Below are positions 29,934 to 38,056 of a DNA stretch of 57,423 bases, piece by piece. Origin of the DNA: Ramlibacter sp. (GTDB lineage: Bacteria > Pseudomonadota > Gammaproteobacteria > Burkholderiales > Burkholderiaceae_C); contig JAQZBU010000009.1 in assembly GCA_029237735.1 (NCBI GenBank), positions 1-57,423 on the forward strand, in the 5' to 3' direction. A model generated the notes under the pieces. The model did no database searches, was not told where the DNA came from, and was given only the letters and a program-made list of their open reading frames with translations. Each line of letters starts with the position of its first letter. The first letter of the stretch is position 1. Made by a program: the position numbers and the translations under genes.

Positions 29934-31903
29934 CCATTCGCCGCGTTCTTTTCCTGACCACCGATGCCCAAGCCATGCGCGAGCAGATGGCCGGGCGCCA
30001 ACTCACACTGGCCGAGGCGGGCTTGCTGCGCGACGACGTATCGACCGACGAGATCACGCCGGTGCACATCATGTCGCACTACGACGACTCTCTAGCGCGG
30101 TTTCCGTACACCGGCTTTCGTTCGGGTGATCACACTCCCATCGCACCGGGCGCCGTGCAGGCAGGCGGGTTCAGCGTCACCGTGGTAGGCCACCGCTATG
30201 GGAAGGGCTCGTCGAGAGAGCACAGCCCCGCCGCGGAAAAGCTCGCCGGCATCGGCCTGGTGATCGCCCGCAGCTTCGAACGCATCTACCGGCAGAACGC
30301 CGACAACATCGGCCTGCTCACTTCCACCGACTTCGGCCTCGTCGAGCGCATCCAGCGCGGCGAGCCCATTCCGATGGACGAGCTGCTGGCGGGACGCGAC
30401 GAGCTCGCGGCCGGCATCCTGCGCAGCGGCGGCCTGCTGCGGTTCGGGCGCGAGCATCTGCGCACAAGCGGCCGCGCGGGCCCCACCGACGCGGCCGCGC
30501 CAGCGCCCCGCACCCTGTTCGAGAAAATCATCGAGCTCCACCTGCTCGCCACCCCCGTGACCCCGCCGAGCCCGCTGCCTGGCGATGGCGCTTTCGTGCG
30601 CGCCGACTGGCGCTTCATCCACGAGTACTACACCGGCATGGCGGCGCACATGCTCCACAGCGAGTTCGGCCGGCCGCTGGAGTTGTTCGAGCCGCAGGCG
30701 ATTGTCGTATTCGAGGATCACACCTCCTACGTGGACCAGAGCCCCGCCCACCTGCGCGCCGGCCTGGTGCCCAACATGCGCGCGATGTGCCAGGCCCAGC
30801 GCGACTTCGTCACAGCGTACGGCCTGCGCTGTCACCGCACACTCACCGACGCGGAAGCTGCGGCGGACGACGGCACGAACGTCGCCGGCATCTCCCACGC
30901 CATGATGGCCGAGCGCTACGCCTTGCCCGGCCAGGTCGTCGTCGGTACGGATTCGCACACACCGCATAGTGGCGCCCTGGGTTGTGTCGCCTTCGGGGTC
31001 GGGACGACCGACATGGCCAACGCCTTCGTCACCGGGGCCGTTCGAATTACCGTCCCGCAGGTACTCCGCGTGGAACTCGACGGCGACCTGCCAGCCGGCG
31101 TCACGGCCAAGGATCTCGTGCTGCACTTGCTGGCCCAACCCATGATTCGCGCTGGAGGCGGCATCAGCAAGGTGTTCGAGTTCACCGGCAGCACCATCGC
31201 GGGCCTCTCCATCGATGAGCGGGCGACCCTTACCAACATGACGGCCGAACTCGGCGGCCTGACGGGCATCGTCGCGCCGGACGCGGAGACCGTGCGGTTC
31301 CTGAAGGAGCGGCGAGGCATCGATTTTTCGATCGAGCCATGGATGACGAGCGATCCTGGCGCGACGTATGCGGCGCATATCTTTATCGACTGCACCGCAT
31401 TGGCGCCTATGGTCGCCGCGCCGGGTGACCCAGGCAATGCCATCGAGCTGGACAACCTGCCTTCAAGCGTGCGGGTGGACATCGCCTATGGCGGCTCGTG
31501 CACCGCGGGCAAGCGCGAGGACTTCGACCGTTACCACGAGGTGCTGGCCTGGGGCCTTGCCCACGGGCTGCGCGTGGCGCCGGGCGTCCAGCTCTACCTG
31601 CAGTACGGAACCACTGCCGTGCGTGACTATTGCCAGGCGCGCGGTTACGACAAAACCTTCGAGGCTATGGGCGCTCGCATCCTCCAGCCTTCCTGCGGCG
31701 CATGCGCCAATTGCGGCCCGGGCTCGTCCACCGACGCTTCACAGGTGACGGTGAGCGCGATCAACCGAAACTTCCCCGGCCGCTCGGGCCCAGGGCAGGT
31801 CTGGTTGGCCAGCCCGGCCACAGTGATGGCCAGCGCGCTCGCCGGCGAACTGATGTCGTTCGAGGGATTGAAGCTCCTTGAAATACGGGCCGACAGCGCC
31901 TAG
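29930..31903 (+). CDS. Aconitase-family hydratase with the swivel domain at the N-terminus
   Basis: A 657-residue protein with two parts. Residues 1-175 are a LeuD/aconitase swivel domain (GDHTPIAPG, then GHRYGKGSSREHSP as the substrate-specificity loop). Residues 190-657 are a LeuC/aconitase catalytic domain with GTDSHTPHSGALG and 4Fe-4S ligand candidates C524 (GGSCTAGKRED), C589 and C592 (PSCGACANCGPG). Ordinary aconitase A and IRP have the reverse order; AcnB has swivel-first but with an extra N-terminal domain absent here. The start is ATGA-coupled to the LysR gene; the longer frame upstream is a shadow. A substrate such as citraconate/citramalate or a methylated citrate is plausible given the neighbouring CoA-transferase and lyase. 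The exact reaction is unknown. Confidence 0.88.
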   Translation: MTIRRVLFLTTDAQAMREQMAGRQLTLAEAGLLRDDVSTDEITPVHIMSHYDDSLARFPYTGFRSGDHTPIAPGAVQAGGFSVTVVGHRYGKGSSREHSPAAEKLAGIGLVIARSFERIYRQNADNIGLLTSTDFGLVERIQRGEPIPMDELLAGRDELAAGILRSGGLLRFGREHLRTSGRAGPTDAAAPAPRTLFEKIIELHLLATPVTPPSPLPGDGAFVRADWRFIHEYYTGMAAHMLHSEFGRPLELFEPQAIVVFEDHTSYVDQSPAHLRAGLVPNMRAMCQAQRDFVTAYGLRCHRTLTDAEAAADDGTNVAGISHAMMAERYALPGQVVVGTDSHTPHSGALGCVAFGVGTTDMANAFVTGAVRITVPQVLRVELDGDLPAGVTAKDLVLHLLAQPMIRAGGGISKVFEFTGSTIAGLSIDERATLTNMTAELGGLTGIVAPDAETVRFLKERRGIDFSIEPWMTSDPGATYAAHIFIDCTALAPMVAAPGDPGNAIELDNLPSSVRVDIAYGGSCTAGKREDFDRYHEVLAWGLAHGLRVAPGVQLYLQYGTTAVRDYCQARGYDKTFEAMGARILQPSCGACANCGPGSSTDASQVTVSAINRNFPGRSGPGQVWLASPATVMASALAGELMSFEGLKLLEIRADSA

Positions 31904-31932
31904 TCTTCAGGCCCCCAAGAAGGAGATGAATC

Positions 31933-32229
31933 ATGCTCAACTACGTCGTACTTGCGTCTTTCACAGACCAGGGCCTCAAGAACATCAAGGACACCACCAA
32001 GCGCGCCGACGCGGCCAAGGAAATCGCCGGCAAGTTCGGGGTGAAGATGAACGAGATCTACTGGACCCAGGGCCAATACGACCTGGTTACCCTGTGCCAA
32101 GGGGAGGACGAGGCTGCCATGGCCGCGTTCGGGCTGGCGCTATCGTCGCAGGGCAACGTGAAGTTCCAGACGCTGCGCGCCTTCACGCGTGACGAGATGA
32201 ATGGAATCCTGAGCAAGCTGCCGAAGTAG
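31933..32229 (+). CDS. GYD-domain small protein
   Basis: A 98-residue protein of the GYD family. Motifs are MLNYVVLASFTDQGLKNIKD, KMNEIYWTQGQYDLVTLCQ (the position of the GxYD motif) and a C-terminal KFQTLRAFTRDEM. The family is a ferredoxin-like fold of unknown function. GGAG lies upstream of the ATG. It follows the hydratase by 29 bp and is probably its last co-transcribed gene. A second GYD protein occurs at 53746-54072. Confidence 0.85.
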   Translation: MLNYVVLASFTDQGLKNIKDTTKRADAAKEIAGKFGVKMNEIYWTQGQYDLVTLCQGEDEAAMAAFGLALSSQGNVKFQTLRAFTRDEMNGILSKLPK

Positions 32230-32235
32230 CCGCGC

Positions 32236-33759
32236 TCAGTGGTGCACTGCCGCAGGCGTCACTTCCCAGTGCTGCAGGACGCGGTCGTGGCTGTCCACGC
32301 TCTCAAGCCGCACGCGGAAGCCCCACAGCCGCGCCACATGCTTGATCACTTCCTCCGCGCCGTTGTCCAGCGGCCGGTCGTTGTGGCGCGTATGGCGCAG
32401 CGTGAGTGAACGATCGCCGCGCAGGTTGACGTTCCACACCTGGATGTTGGGCTCGCGCGCGCCCAGGTCGTACTGGCGGGAGAGCGCCTCGCGAACGTGG
32501 CGGTAGCCGGAATCGTCGTGGATCGCCGCGACTTCCAGCTCCTTTTGCGTTGCGTCGTCCACAACGGAGAACAAGCGGAACTCGCGCATCATCCGCGGCG
32601 AGAGGTACTGGCCGATGAAGCTCTCGTCCTTGAAGTGGCGCATCGCGTAATCGAGCGTCTTGTGCCAGTCCGAACCCGCGATATCCGGGAACCATTGACG
32701 GTCCTCGTCGGTCGGCTTCTCGCAGATCCGGCGCAGGTCGGTGAACATGTTGAACCCCAGCGCATACGGGTTGATGCCGCTGTAGGCCGGGTGCGTCACC
32801 GGCGGCTGGAACACGACGTTGGTGTGTGAGCTCAGGATCTCCATCATGTAGCCGTCGGTCAACAGTCCCTGGTCGTACAGGTCGTTCAGCAGTGTGTAGT
32901 GCCAGAACGTCGCCCAGCCCTCGTTCATCACCTGGGTCTGGCGCTGCGGATAGAAATACTGCGCGATCTTGCGAACGATGCGCACGATCTCGCGTTGCCA
33001 GGGTTCCAGAAGCGGCGCGTTCTTCTCGATGAAGTACAGGAGGTTCTCCTGCGGCTCTTCGGGGAAGCGGCGATGCTCTTTCTTGGACTGCTTGCCCTGG
33101 CTTTTTGGGAGGGTGCGCCATAGGTCGTTGACCTGCTGCTGGAGGTAGGCCTCACGGTCCTTGCGGCGGATCTCTTCCTCCACCATCGATATTTTCTGGG
33201 GCCGGCGGTAACGGTCCACGCCGTAGTGCATCAGCGAATGGCAAGCGTCCAGCAGTTCCTCCACCGTGTCGATGCCGTGCCGCTCCTCGCACTCGCTGAT
33301 GTATGCCTTGGCGTACACCAGGTAGTCGATGATCGAGCTGGCATCCGTCCACATGCGGAACAGGTAATTGCCCTTGAAGAATGAGTTGTGGCCGAAGCAT
33401 GCGTGCGCCATCACCAGCGCCTGCATGGGCATGGTGTTCTCTTCCATGAGGTAGGCGATGCACGGGTCGGAATTGATCACGATCTCGTAGGCCAGCCCCA
33501 TGTGGCCGCGGCGGTAGTTCTTCTCGCTGGCGATGAACTGTTTGCCGAACGACCAATGGCGGTAATTCACCGGCATGCCGACGGAAGCGTAGGCATCCAG
33601 CATCTGCTCGGCCGAAATCAGCTCGAGCTGCACCGGATAGGTGTCCAGTCCGAAACGGTGCGCCGTACGTTTGATCTGTTCGAAATAGGTTTCGATCAGT
33701 TCGAACGTCCAGTCGGACGGGCTGGGCAGGCGCTTTATCTTGTCGAGTGTTTCGATCAT
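32236..33759 (-). CDS. SpoVR-family protein (YcgB-like)
   Basis: A 507-residue cytoplasmic protein of the SpoVR family. Hallmarks are the MPVNYRHWSFGKQF, MGLAYEIVINSDPCIAYLME, ALVMAHACFGHNSFFKGNY and MNEGWATFWHYTLLNDLYDQ segments; the last looks like a metal-protease-like ExxxH/HEW context, but activity is unproven. It forms the third member of the prkA-yeaH-spoVR stress/stationary-phase cluster conserved in many proteobacteria. It is separated from yeaH by an inverted pair of palindromic repeats. It ends 6 bp from the convergent GYD gene. Confidence 0.95.
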   Translation of the reverse strand: MIETLDKIKRLPSPSDWTFELIETYFEQIKRTAHRFGLDTYPVQLELISAEQMLDAYASVGMPVNYRHWSFGKQFIASEKNYRRGHMGLAYEIVINSDPCIAYLMEENTMPMQALVMAHACFGHNSFFKGNYLFRMWTDASSIIDYLVYAKAYISECEERHGIDTVEELLDACHSLMHYGVDRYRRPQKISMVEEEIRRKDREAYLQQQVNDLWRTLPKSQGKQSKKEHRRFPEEPQENLLYFIEKNAPLLEPWQREIVRIVRKIAQYFYPQRQTQVMNEGWATFWHYTLLNDLYDQGLLTDGYMMEILSSHTNVVFQPPVTHPAYSGINPYALGFNMFTDLRRICEKPTDEDRQWFPDIAGSDWHKTLDYAMRHFKDESFIGQYLSPRMMREFRLFSVVDDATQKELEVAAIHDDSGYRHVREALSRQYDLGAREPNIQVWNVNLRGDRSLTLRHTRHNDRPLDNGAEEVIKHVARLWGFRVRLESVDSHDRVLQHWEVTPAAVHH

Positions 33760-33763
33760 GGCA

Positions 33764-33819
33764 TGTCACTCCGGGCTTGACCCGGAGTCCATGGATTGCG
33801 GGTCAAGCCCGCAATGACA
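33764..33819. repeat. Inverted pair of interspersed palindromic repeats
   Basis: The left copy has stem ACTCCGGG/CCCGGAGT (33768-33788) and loop CTTGA. The right copy has stem ATTGCGGG/CCCGCAAT (33795-33815) in opposite orientation. The copies share one central CCATGG. Outer ends are TGTCA and TGACA. It lies between yeaH and spoVR. Confidence 0.9.
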
Positions 33820-33826
33820 ACTTTGC

Positions 33827-35104
33827 TCATACGGTACCTGCTGGAGCTTTCTTGAACAGGTCGCGGAACACCGGGAAGATCTGCGCCGGCGTCACGATCT
33901 TCTGCATGGCGAAATGTACGTTGGCGTCACGCACGCGCGTGTACTCCTCCCACAGGTTCTGGTCTTCGTCAGCCACCTGCACGTAAGCGAAGTAACGGCA
34001 CAGCGGCAGCAGCTTGCTGTCCAGCAGCTCGCGGCACTTGGAAGAATCCTGCTGCCAGTTGTCGCCGTCGGACGCCTGCGCACCGTAGATGTTCCACTCG
34101 CTGCCCATGTAGCGCTCGCGGATGATCTCGTGCATCAGCGTCAGCGCGCTGGACACCACGGTGCCGCCGCTCTCGGTGGCGTGGAAGAACTCGTCCTCGG
34201 TCACTTCCGCCGCCTGGGTGTGGTGGCGGATGAAGATCACGTCGGTCTGCTGGTAATGGCGCGTGAGGAACAGGTACAGCAGGATGAAGAAGCGCTTGGC
34301 CAGGTCCTTGCGCGCCTCGTCCATCGAGCCGGAAACGTCCATCAGGCAGAACATCGCGGCCTTGCTCGTGGGCAGCGGCTCGCGCACGCGGTTGCGGTAG
34401 CGCAGATCGAACGGGTCCAGGAAGGGAACGCGCTTGAGGCGCGCGCGCAACTCCTCGATCTCGGCCTTCAGTGCGGCCAGTTCCGCGGGCGGGGTGTCGG
34501 GGCGCTTTTCAAGCAGGGCCAGGTGCTCTTCGGCCTTGCGCAGTTCCACCCGGGCGTCGCCGCCCATCGCGATGCGCCGCCCCAGGGCGACGCGCATCGA
34601 GCGAACGACGTGCAGGCTTGTCGGGTTGCCTTCGGAGACAAAGCCCGCGCGCCGGGTTTTCCACTCCGGCGCATCGGCCAGCAGCTGCGTGCGGATGAGC
34701 CGGGGCAGCGCGAGGTCGTCGAAGAAGTAGTTCATGAACTCTTCGCGCGTGATCCGGAAGACGAAGTCGTCCTCACCCGTGCCGTCTGGCGAGGCGCCAT
34801 TGCCGCTGCCGCCACCGCCCCCGCCTTCCGGGCGCGCGATGCGGTCGCCCTTCAGGTATTCGCGGTTGCCGGGATGGACCATCTCGCGGGTCCCGCCGGG
34901 GCCGTGGTTGAACGTCGGCTCGGACACGTCCCGCTTGGGCAGCGTGATGTCCGTGCCCTCTTCGATGTCGCGGATGCTCCGGTCGCCGACGGCCTTGCGC
35001 ACCGCGTCGCGGATCTGGTCGCGGTAACGCCGAAGGAACCGCTCGCGGTTGCCGATCGACTTGTTCTTGCCCGACAGGCGGCGGTCGATGACCTGATGGA
35101 GCAT
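33827..35104 (-). CDS. YeaH/YhbH-family protein (DUF444)
   Basis: A 425-residue protein. The N-terminus LHQVIDRRLSGKNKSIGNRE and DIEEGTDITLPKRDVSEPTF are family signatures, followed by a Gly-rich linker (EGGGGGGSGNG). The C-terminal half is a von Willebrand A-like domain with FCLMDVSGSMDEARKDLAKR (MIDAS DxSxS). I chose the ATG at 35104, with GGGAGAGG upstream, over a weaker start at 35134. It lies between prkA and spoVR and probably acts with the PrkA kinase. Confidence 0.93.
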   Translation of the reverse strand: MLHQVIDRRLSGKNKSIGNRERFLRRYRDQIRDAVRKAVGDRSIRDIEEGTDITLPKRDVSEPTFNHGPGGTREMVHPGNREYLKGDRIARPEGGGGGGSGNGASPDGTGEDDFVFRITREEFMNYFFDDLALPRLIRTQLLADAPEWKTRRAGFVSEGNPTSLHVVRSMRVALGRRIAMGGDARVELRKAEEHLALLEKRPDTPPAELAALKAEIEELRARLKRVPFLDPFDLRYRNRVREPLPTSKAAMFCLMDVSGSMDEARKDLAKRFFILLYLFLTRHYQQTDVIFIRHHTQAAEVTEDEFFHATESGGTVVSSALTLMHEIIRERYMGSEWNIYGAQASDGDNWQQDSSKCRELLDSKLLPLCRYFAYVQVADEDQNLWEEYTRVRDANVHFAMQKIVTPAQIFPVFRDLFKKAPAGTV

Positions 35105-35156
35105 GGACCTCTCCCCGGGGGGCTTGGATGACACTGTGGCCTTCTCCCGTGGTCGA

Positions 35157-37079
35157 TCAAGAACTCTTGCGCACGCGCAGGTACCACTCGCACAGCAGGC
35201 GGACCTGCCGGTGCGTGTAGCCCTTCTCGACCATGCGGTTGACGAAGTCTTCGTGCTTCTTCTGCTCGTCGGCGCTCGCTTTGGCGTTGAACGAGATGAC
35301 GGGCAGCAGGTCCTCCGTGTTCGAGAACATCTTCTTCTCGATGACGGTGCGCAGCTTCTCGTAGCTCGTCCATACCGGGTTCTTGCCGGCGTTGCTGGCG
35401 CGCGCGCGCAGCACGAAGTTCACGATCTCGTTGCGGAAGTCTTTCGGATTGGACAACCCGGCCGGCTTCTCGATCTTCTCGAGCTCGGCGTTGAGCGCGG
35501 AGCGGTCGAAGATCTCGCCGGTGTCGGTGTCGCGGAACTCCTGGTCCTGGATCCAGAAGTCGGCGTACGTGACGTAGCGGTCGAAGATGTTCTGGCCGTA
35601 TTCCGAATAGGACTCGAGGTAGGCCGTCTGGATTTCCTTGCCGATGAACTCCGCGTAGCGGGCCGACAGGTGCTCCTTGATGTAGGCGAGGTATTTCTGC
35701 TCGATCTCGGGCGCGAACTGCTCGCGCTCGATCTGCTGCTCAAGCACATACATCAGGTGCACGGGGTTGGCGGCGATCTCGGTCGAGTCGAAATTGAAGA
35801 CCTTGGAGATGATCTTGAAGGCGAAGCGCGTGGAGACGCCCGTCATGCCTTCATCGACTCCCGCGTAGTCGCGGTACTCCTGGTAGCTCTTGGCCTTCGG
35901 GTCGGTGTCCTTGAGGTTTTCACCGTCGTAGATCTGCATCTTGCTGAAGATGCTCGAGTTCTCGGGCTCCTTCAGGCGCGTCAGCACCGAGAACTGCGCC
36001 ATCATCTTGAGCGTGCCGGGGGCGCATACCGCGTCCTTGAGCGACGAGTTGCGCACCAGCTTCTCGTAGATCTTGACCTCTTCGGTGACGCGCAGGCAGT
36101 ACGGCACCTTGACGATGTAGATCCGGTCGAGGAAGGCCTCATTATTCTTGTTGTTACGGAAGGCCTTCCACTCGCTTTCGTTGCTGTGGGCCATCACGAT
36201 GCCGTCGAACGGGATCGCTCCGAAACCTTCCGTGCCCTTGAAGTTGCCTTCCTGGGTGGCCGTGAGCAGCGGGTGCAGCACCTTGATCGGCGCCTTGAAC
36301 ATCTCGACGAATTCCAGCAGGCCCTGGTTGGCCAGGCACAGGCCGCCTGAGTAGCTGTAGGCGTCGGGGTCGTCCTGGGCGAAAGTCTCGAGCTTGCGGA
36401 TGTCGATCTTGCCGACGAGGGAGGAAATGTCCTGGTTGTTCTCGTCGCCGGGTTCGGTCTTGGCGATCGCGCACTGCTTCAATATGGAAGGGTAACGCTT
36501 CACCACACGGAATTTGCGGATGTCCCCGCCGAATTCCTCCAGCCGCTTCACGGCCCACGGTGACATGATGCGCTGCAGATAGCGCGGCGCGATGCCGTAT
36601 TGCTGCTCGAGCAAGGGCGCGTCTTCCGCGTTGTTGAACAGGCCCAGCGGCGACTCATTGACAGGCGAGCCTTTGATGGCGTAGAAAGGCACCTGTTCCA
36701 TCAGCAGCTTCAGCCGCTCGGCGATGGATGACTTGCCGCCGCCCACGGGCCCGAGCAGGTAGAGGATCTGTTTCTTTTCCTCCAGCCCCTGCGCCGCGTG
36801 CCGGAAGCAGGAGACGACCTGCTCGATCGGCTCCTCGAGTCCGTAGAAATCCTTGAACGCGGGATAGATGCGCACCATCTTGTTGCCGAAGATGCGCGAG
36901 AGGCGCTGGTCATGCCGCGTGTCGATCACCTCGGGCTCGCCGATGGCGGCAAGCATGCGCTCGGCCGCGGTGGCGTAAGCCATCGGCTCGCGCTTGCACA
37001 GGTCGAGGTATTCCTCAAGCGACATCTCCTCCTCGCGAGTCTGTTCATATCGCTGCAGGAAATTGCGAACTACATCCAT
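35157..37079 (-). CDS. prkA: PrkA serine protein kinase (YeaG-like)
   Basis: A 640-residue AAA+ domain plus kinase protein. Walker A is LLGPVGGGKSSIAERL, and the PrkA-specific AAA region includes QYGIAPRYLQRIMSPWAVKR and YSGGLCLANQGLLEFVEMFK. The C-terminal PrkA domain includes GVSTRFAFKIISKVFNFD, FIGKEIQTAYLESYSEYGQN and MVEKGYTHRQVRLLCEWYL. The ATG has AAGGAG 5 bases upstream. It is the first gene of the prkA-yeaH-spoVR set, which in enterobacteria responds to nitrogen starvation and stationary phase. The promoter must lie in the 660-bp intergenic region upstream. Confidence 0.96.
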   Translation of the reverse strand: MDVVRNFLQRYEQTREEEMSLEEYLDLCKREPMAYATAAERMLAAIGEPEVIDTRHDQRLSRIFGNKMVRIYPAFKDFYGLEEPIEQVVSCFRHAAQGLEEKKQILYLLGPVGGGKSSIAERLKLLMEQVPFYAIKGSPVNESPLGLFNNAEDAPLLEQQYGIAPRYLQRIMSPWAVKRLEEFGGDIRKFRVVKRYPSILKQCAIAKTEPGDENNQDISSLVGKIDIRKLETFAQDDPDAYSYSGGLCLANQGLLEFVEMFKAPIKVLHPLLTATQEGNFKGTEGFGAIPFDGIVMAHSNESEWKAFRNNKNNEAFLDRIYIVKVPYCLRVTEEVKIYEKLVRNSSLKDAVCAPGTLKMMAQFSVLTRLKEPENSSIFSKMQIYDGENLKDTDPKAKSYQEYRDYAGVDEGMTGVSTRFAFKIISKVFNFDSTEIAANPVHLMYVLEQQIEREQFAPEIEQKYLAYIKEHLSARYAEFIGKEIQTAYLESYSEYGQNIFDRYVTYADFWIQDQEFRDTDTGEIFDRSALNAELEKIEKPAGLSNPKDFRNEIVNFVLRARASNAGKNPVWTSYEKLRTVIEKKMFSNTEDLLPVISFNAKASADEQKKHEDFVNRMVEKGYTHRQVRLLCEWYLRVRKSS

Positions 37080-37739
37080 GGAATCTCCTTCCGGTCCGGT
37101 AACGTGCTCACTGCGATGGCGACTCTTCTCGGTTGCACTTTAACGCACGCACTTGAGCGTCAAATATCGTCGCCTGTAGGCAAAAATCTGTCTTCACTGT
37201 AGGTGAACGGTAGATAAAAACAAGAGGGCAAAGTTTCTTAGGGAAAGCGCGTGTGGACTTCGGGCGCATTTCCTGTGGCGCTGTTGCGCGCGCGCAAAAA
37301 TGCATGCGGGCGGGGACCAAAAAAACCGGCCGCCCCGGCCCACGTCACTACGCGAGCCGCGCGAGAATCCTAGTTGACCACCACAGGGAAGCAGGGAGCA
37401 TGCCCGCAAGTAAGCAGCCGCGTGGTCTGGGCCTGGTCACGTGTCACCTGGAGCGATACACCGCGGTGCGCGCGATGCACTTCATCCTTCAGGTCCAGGA
37501 CTCATGCGCACCAAGGTGGTGGCCCGACCGCCGTGCATTGCTGGGTAACCCGCTGCAAGCGTGAGCAACGAACCTTGGACTTACCTCCGCTCACATTCGG
37601 CGACTGCCGCACCCGTTTCTGACGGCAATCGGGCGGTTTCCGCTCATCCATGGAGTACGGCTGAGGCATCAGGTCGTTACGGGGTACCGCCCGTGCCCCG
37701 GCAGCATGGCGCCTCGTTCAACTTCCTGAAGAAACTGAC
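37080..37739. other. Long intergenic region upstream of prkA and the PAT-repeat gene
   Basis: 660 bp without a convincing coding region. The prkA-proximal side is AT-richer than its surroundings (37140-37240), which suits a promoter zone for the minus-strand stress operon. The other part is GC-rich. No tRNA, riboswitch or clear terminator was recognised. Short open frames here lack ribosome sites and coding character. Confidence 0.6.
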
Positions 37740-38033
37740 ATGACCAAGACCCCTCGACTGTTCGCCGCCCTGCTCGCCATGTACGCTGCCGGGGCTTTCG
37801 CGCAGGCTACGCCGCCCTCGGCGACATCGGACGCGAAATCCCCGAACGCGGCGACACCGGCGACACCGGCTACGCCCGCGATCCCGGCCACACCGGCGAC
37901 GCCTGCGAACCCCACTGCCGGTATGGGTGCGTCGCCGGCCTCACCGGCGACGCCCGCCACGCCTGCGACCCCGGCCACGCCGGCGCGCAAGGCCAGCGCG
38001 GCTGCGTCTGCCGCCTCGGCTACGTCGAAGTGA
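37740..38033 (+). CDS. Small exported Pro-Ala-Thr-repeat protein
   Basis: A 97-residue protein. Residues 1-22 (TKTPRLFAALLAMYAAGAFA) form a signal peptide. The mature part is low complexity: about eight tandem PAT/PATPAT units broken by NPTAGMGASPASP, and a Ser/Ala/Lys-rich end (ARKASAAASAASATSK). No folded domain is seen. Proline/alanine-rich exported peptides of this type may be periplasmic spacers or wall-associated. The ribosome site is weak. The DNA is a degenerate 9-bp repeat, so slippage and length variation are likely. Confidence 0.6.
   Translation: MTKTPRLFAALLAMYAAGAFAQATPPSATSDAKSPNAATPATPATPAIPATPATPANPTAGMGASPASPATPATPATPATPARKASAAASAASATSK
37855..37986 (+). repeat. Degenerate 9-bp tandem repeat coding PAT units
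   Basis: Units of the type CCGGCGACA or CCGGCCACG recur in two blocks (about 37855-37910 and 37935-37986), coding for Pro-Ala-Thr. The repeat is inside the small exported protein. Confidence 0.7.
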
Positions 38034-38056
38034 CGCAGTGACGCACGGCCCGCGTG

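Noticed and set aside
37080..37739. Riboswitch or small RNA in the prkA leader
   Set aside because: No recognised consensus or convincing hairpin with U-tract; only a control region can be claimed.
37855..37986. Possible CRISPR or noncoding VNTR
   Set aside because: Units are 9 bp in phase with the reading frame and there are no spacers; it codes for PAT repeats in a protein with a signal peptide.
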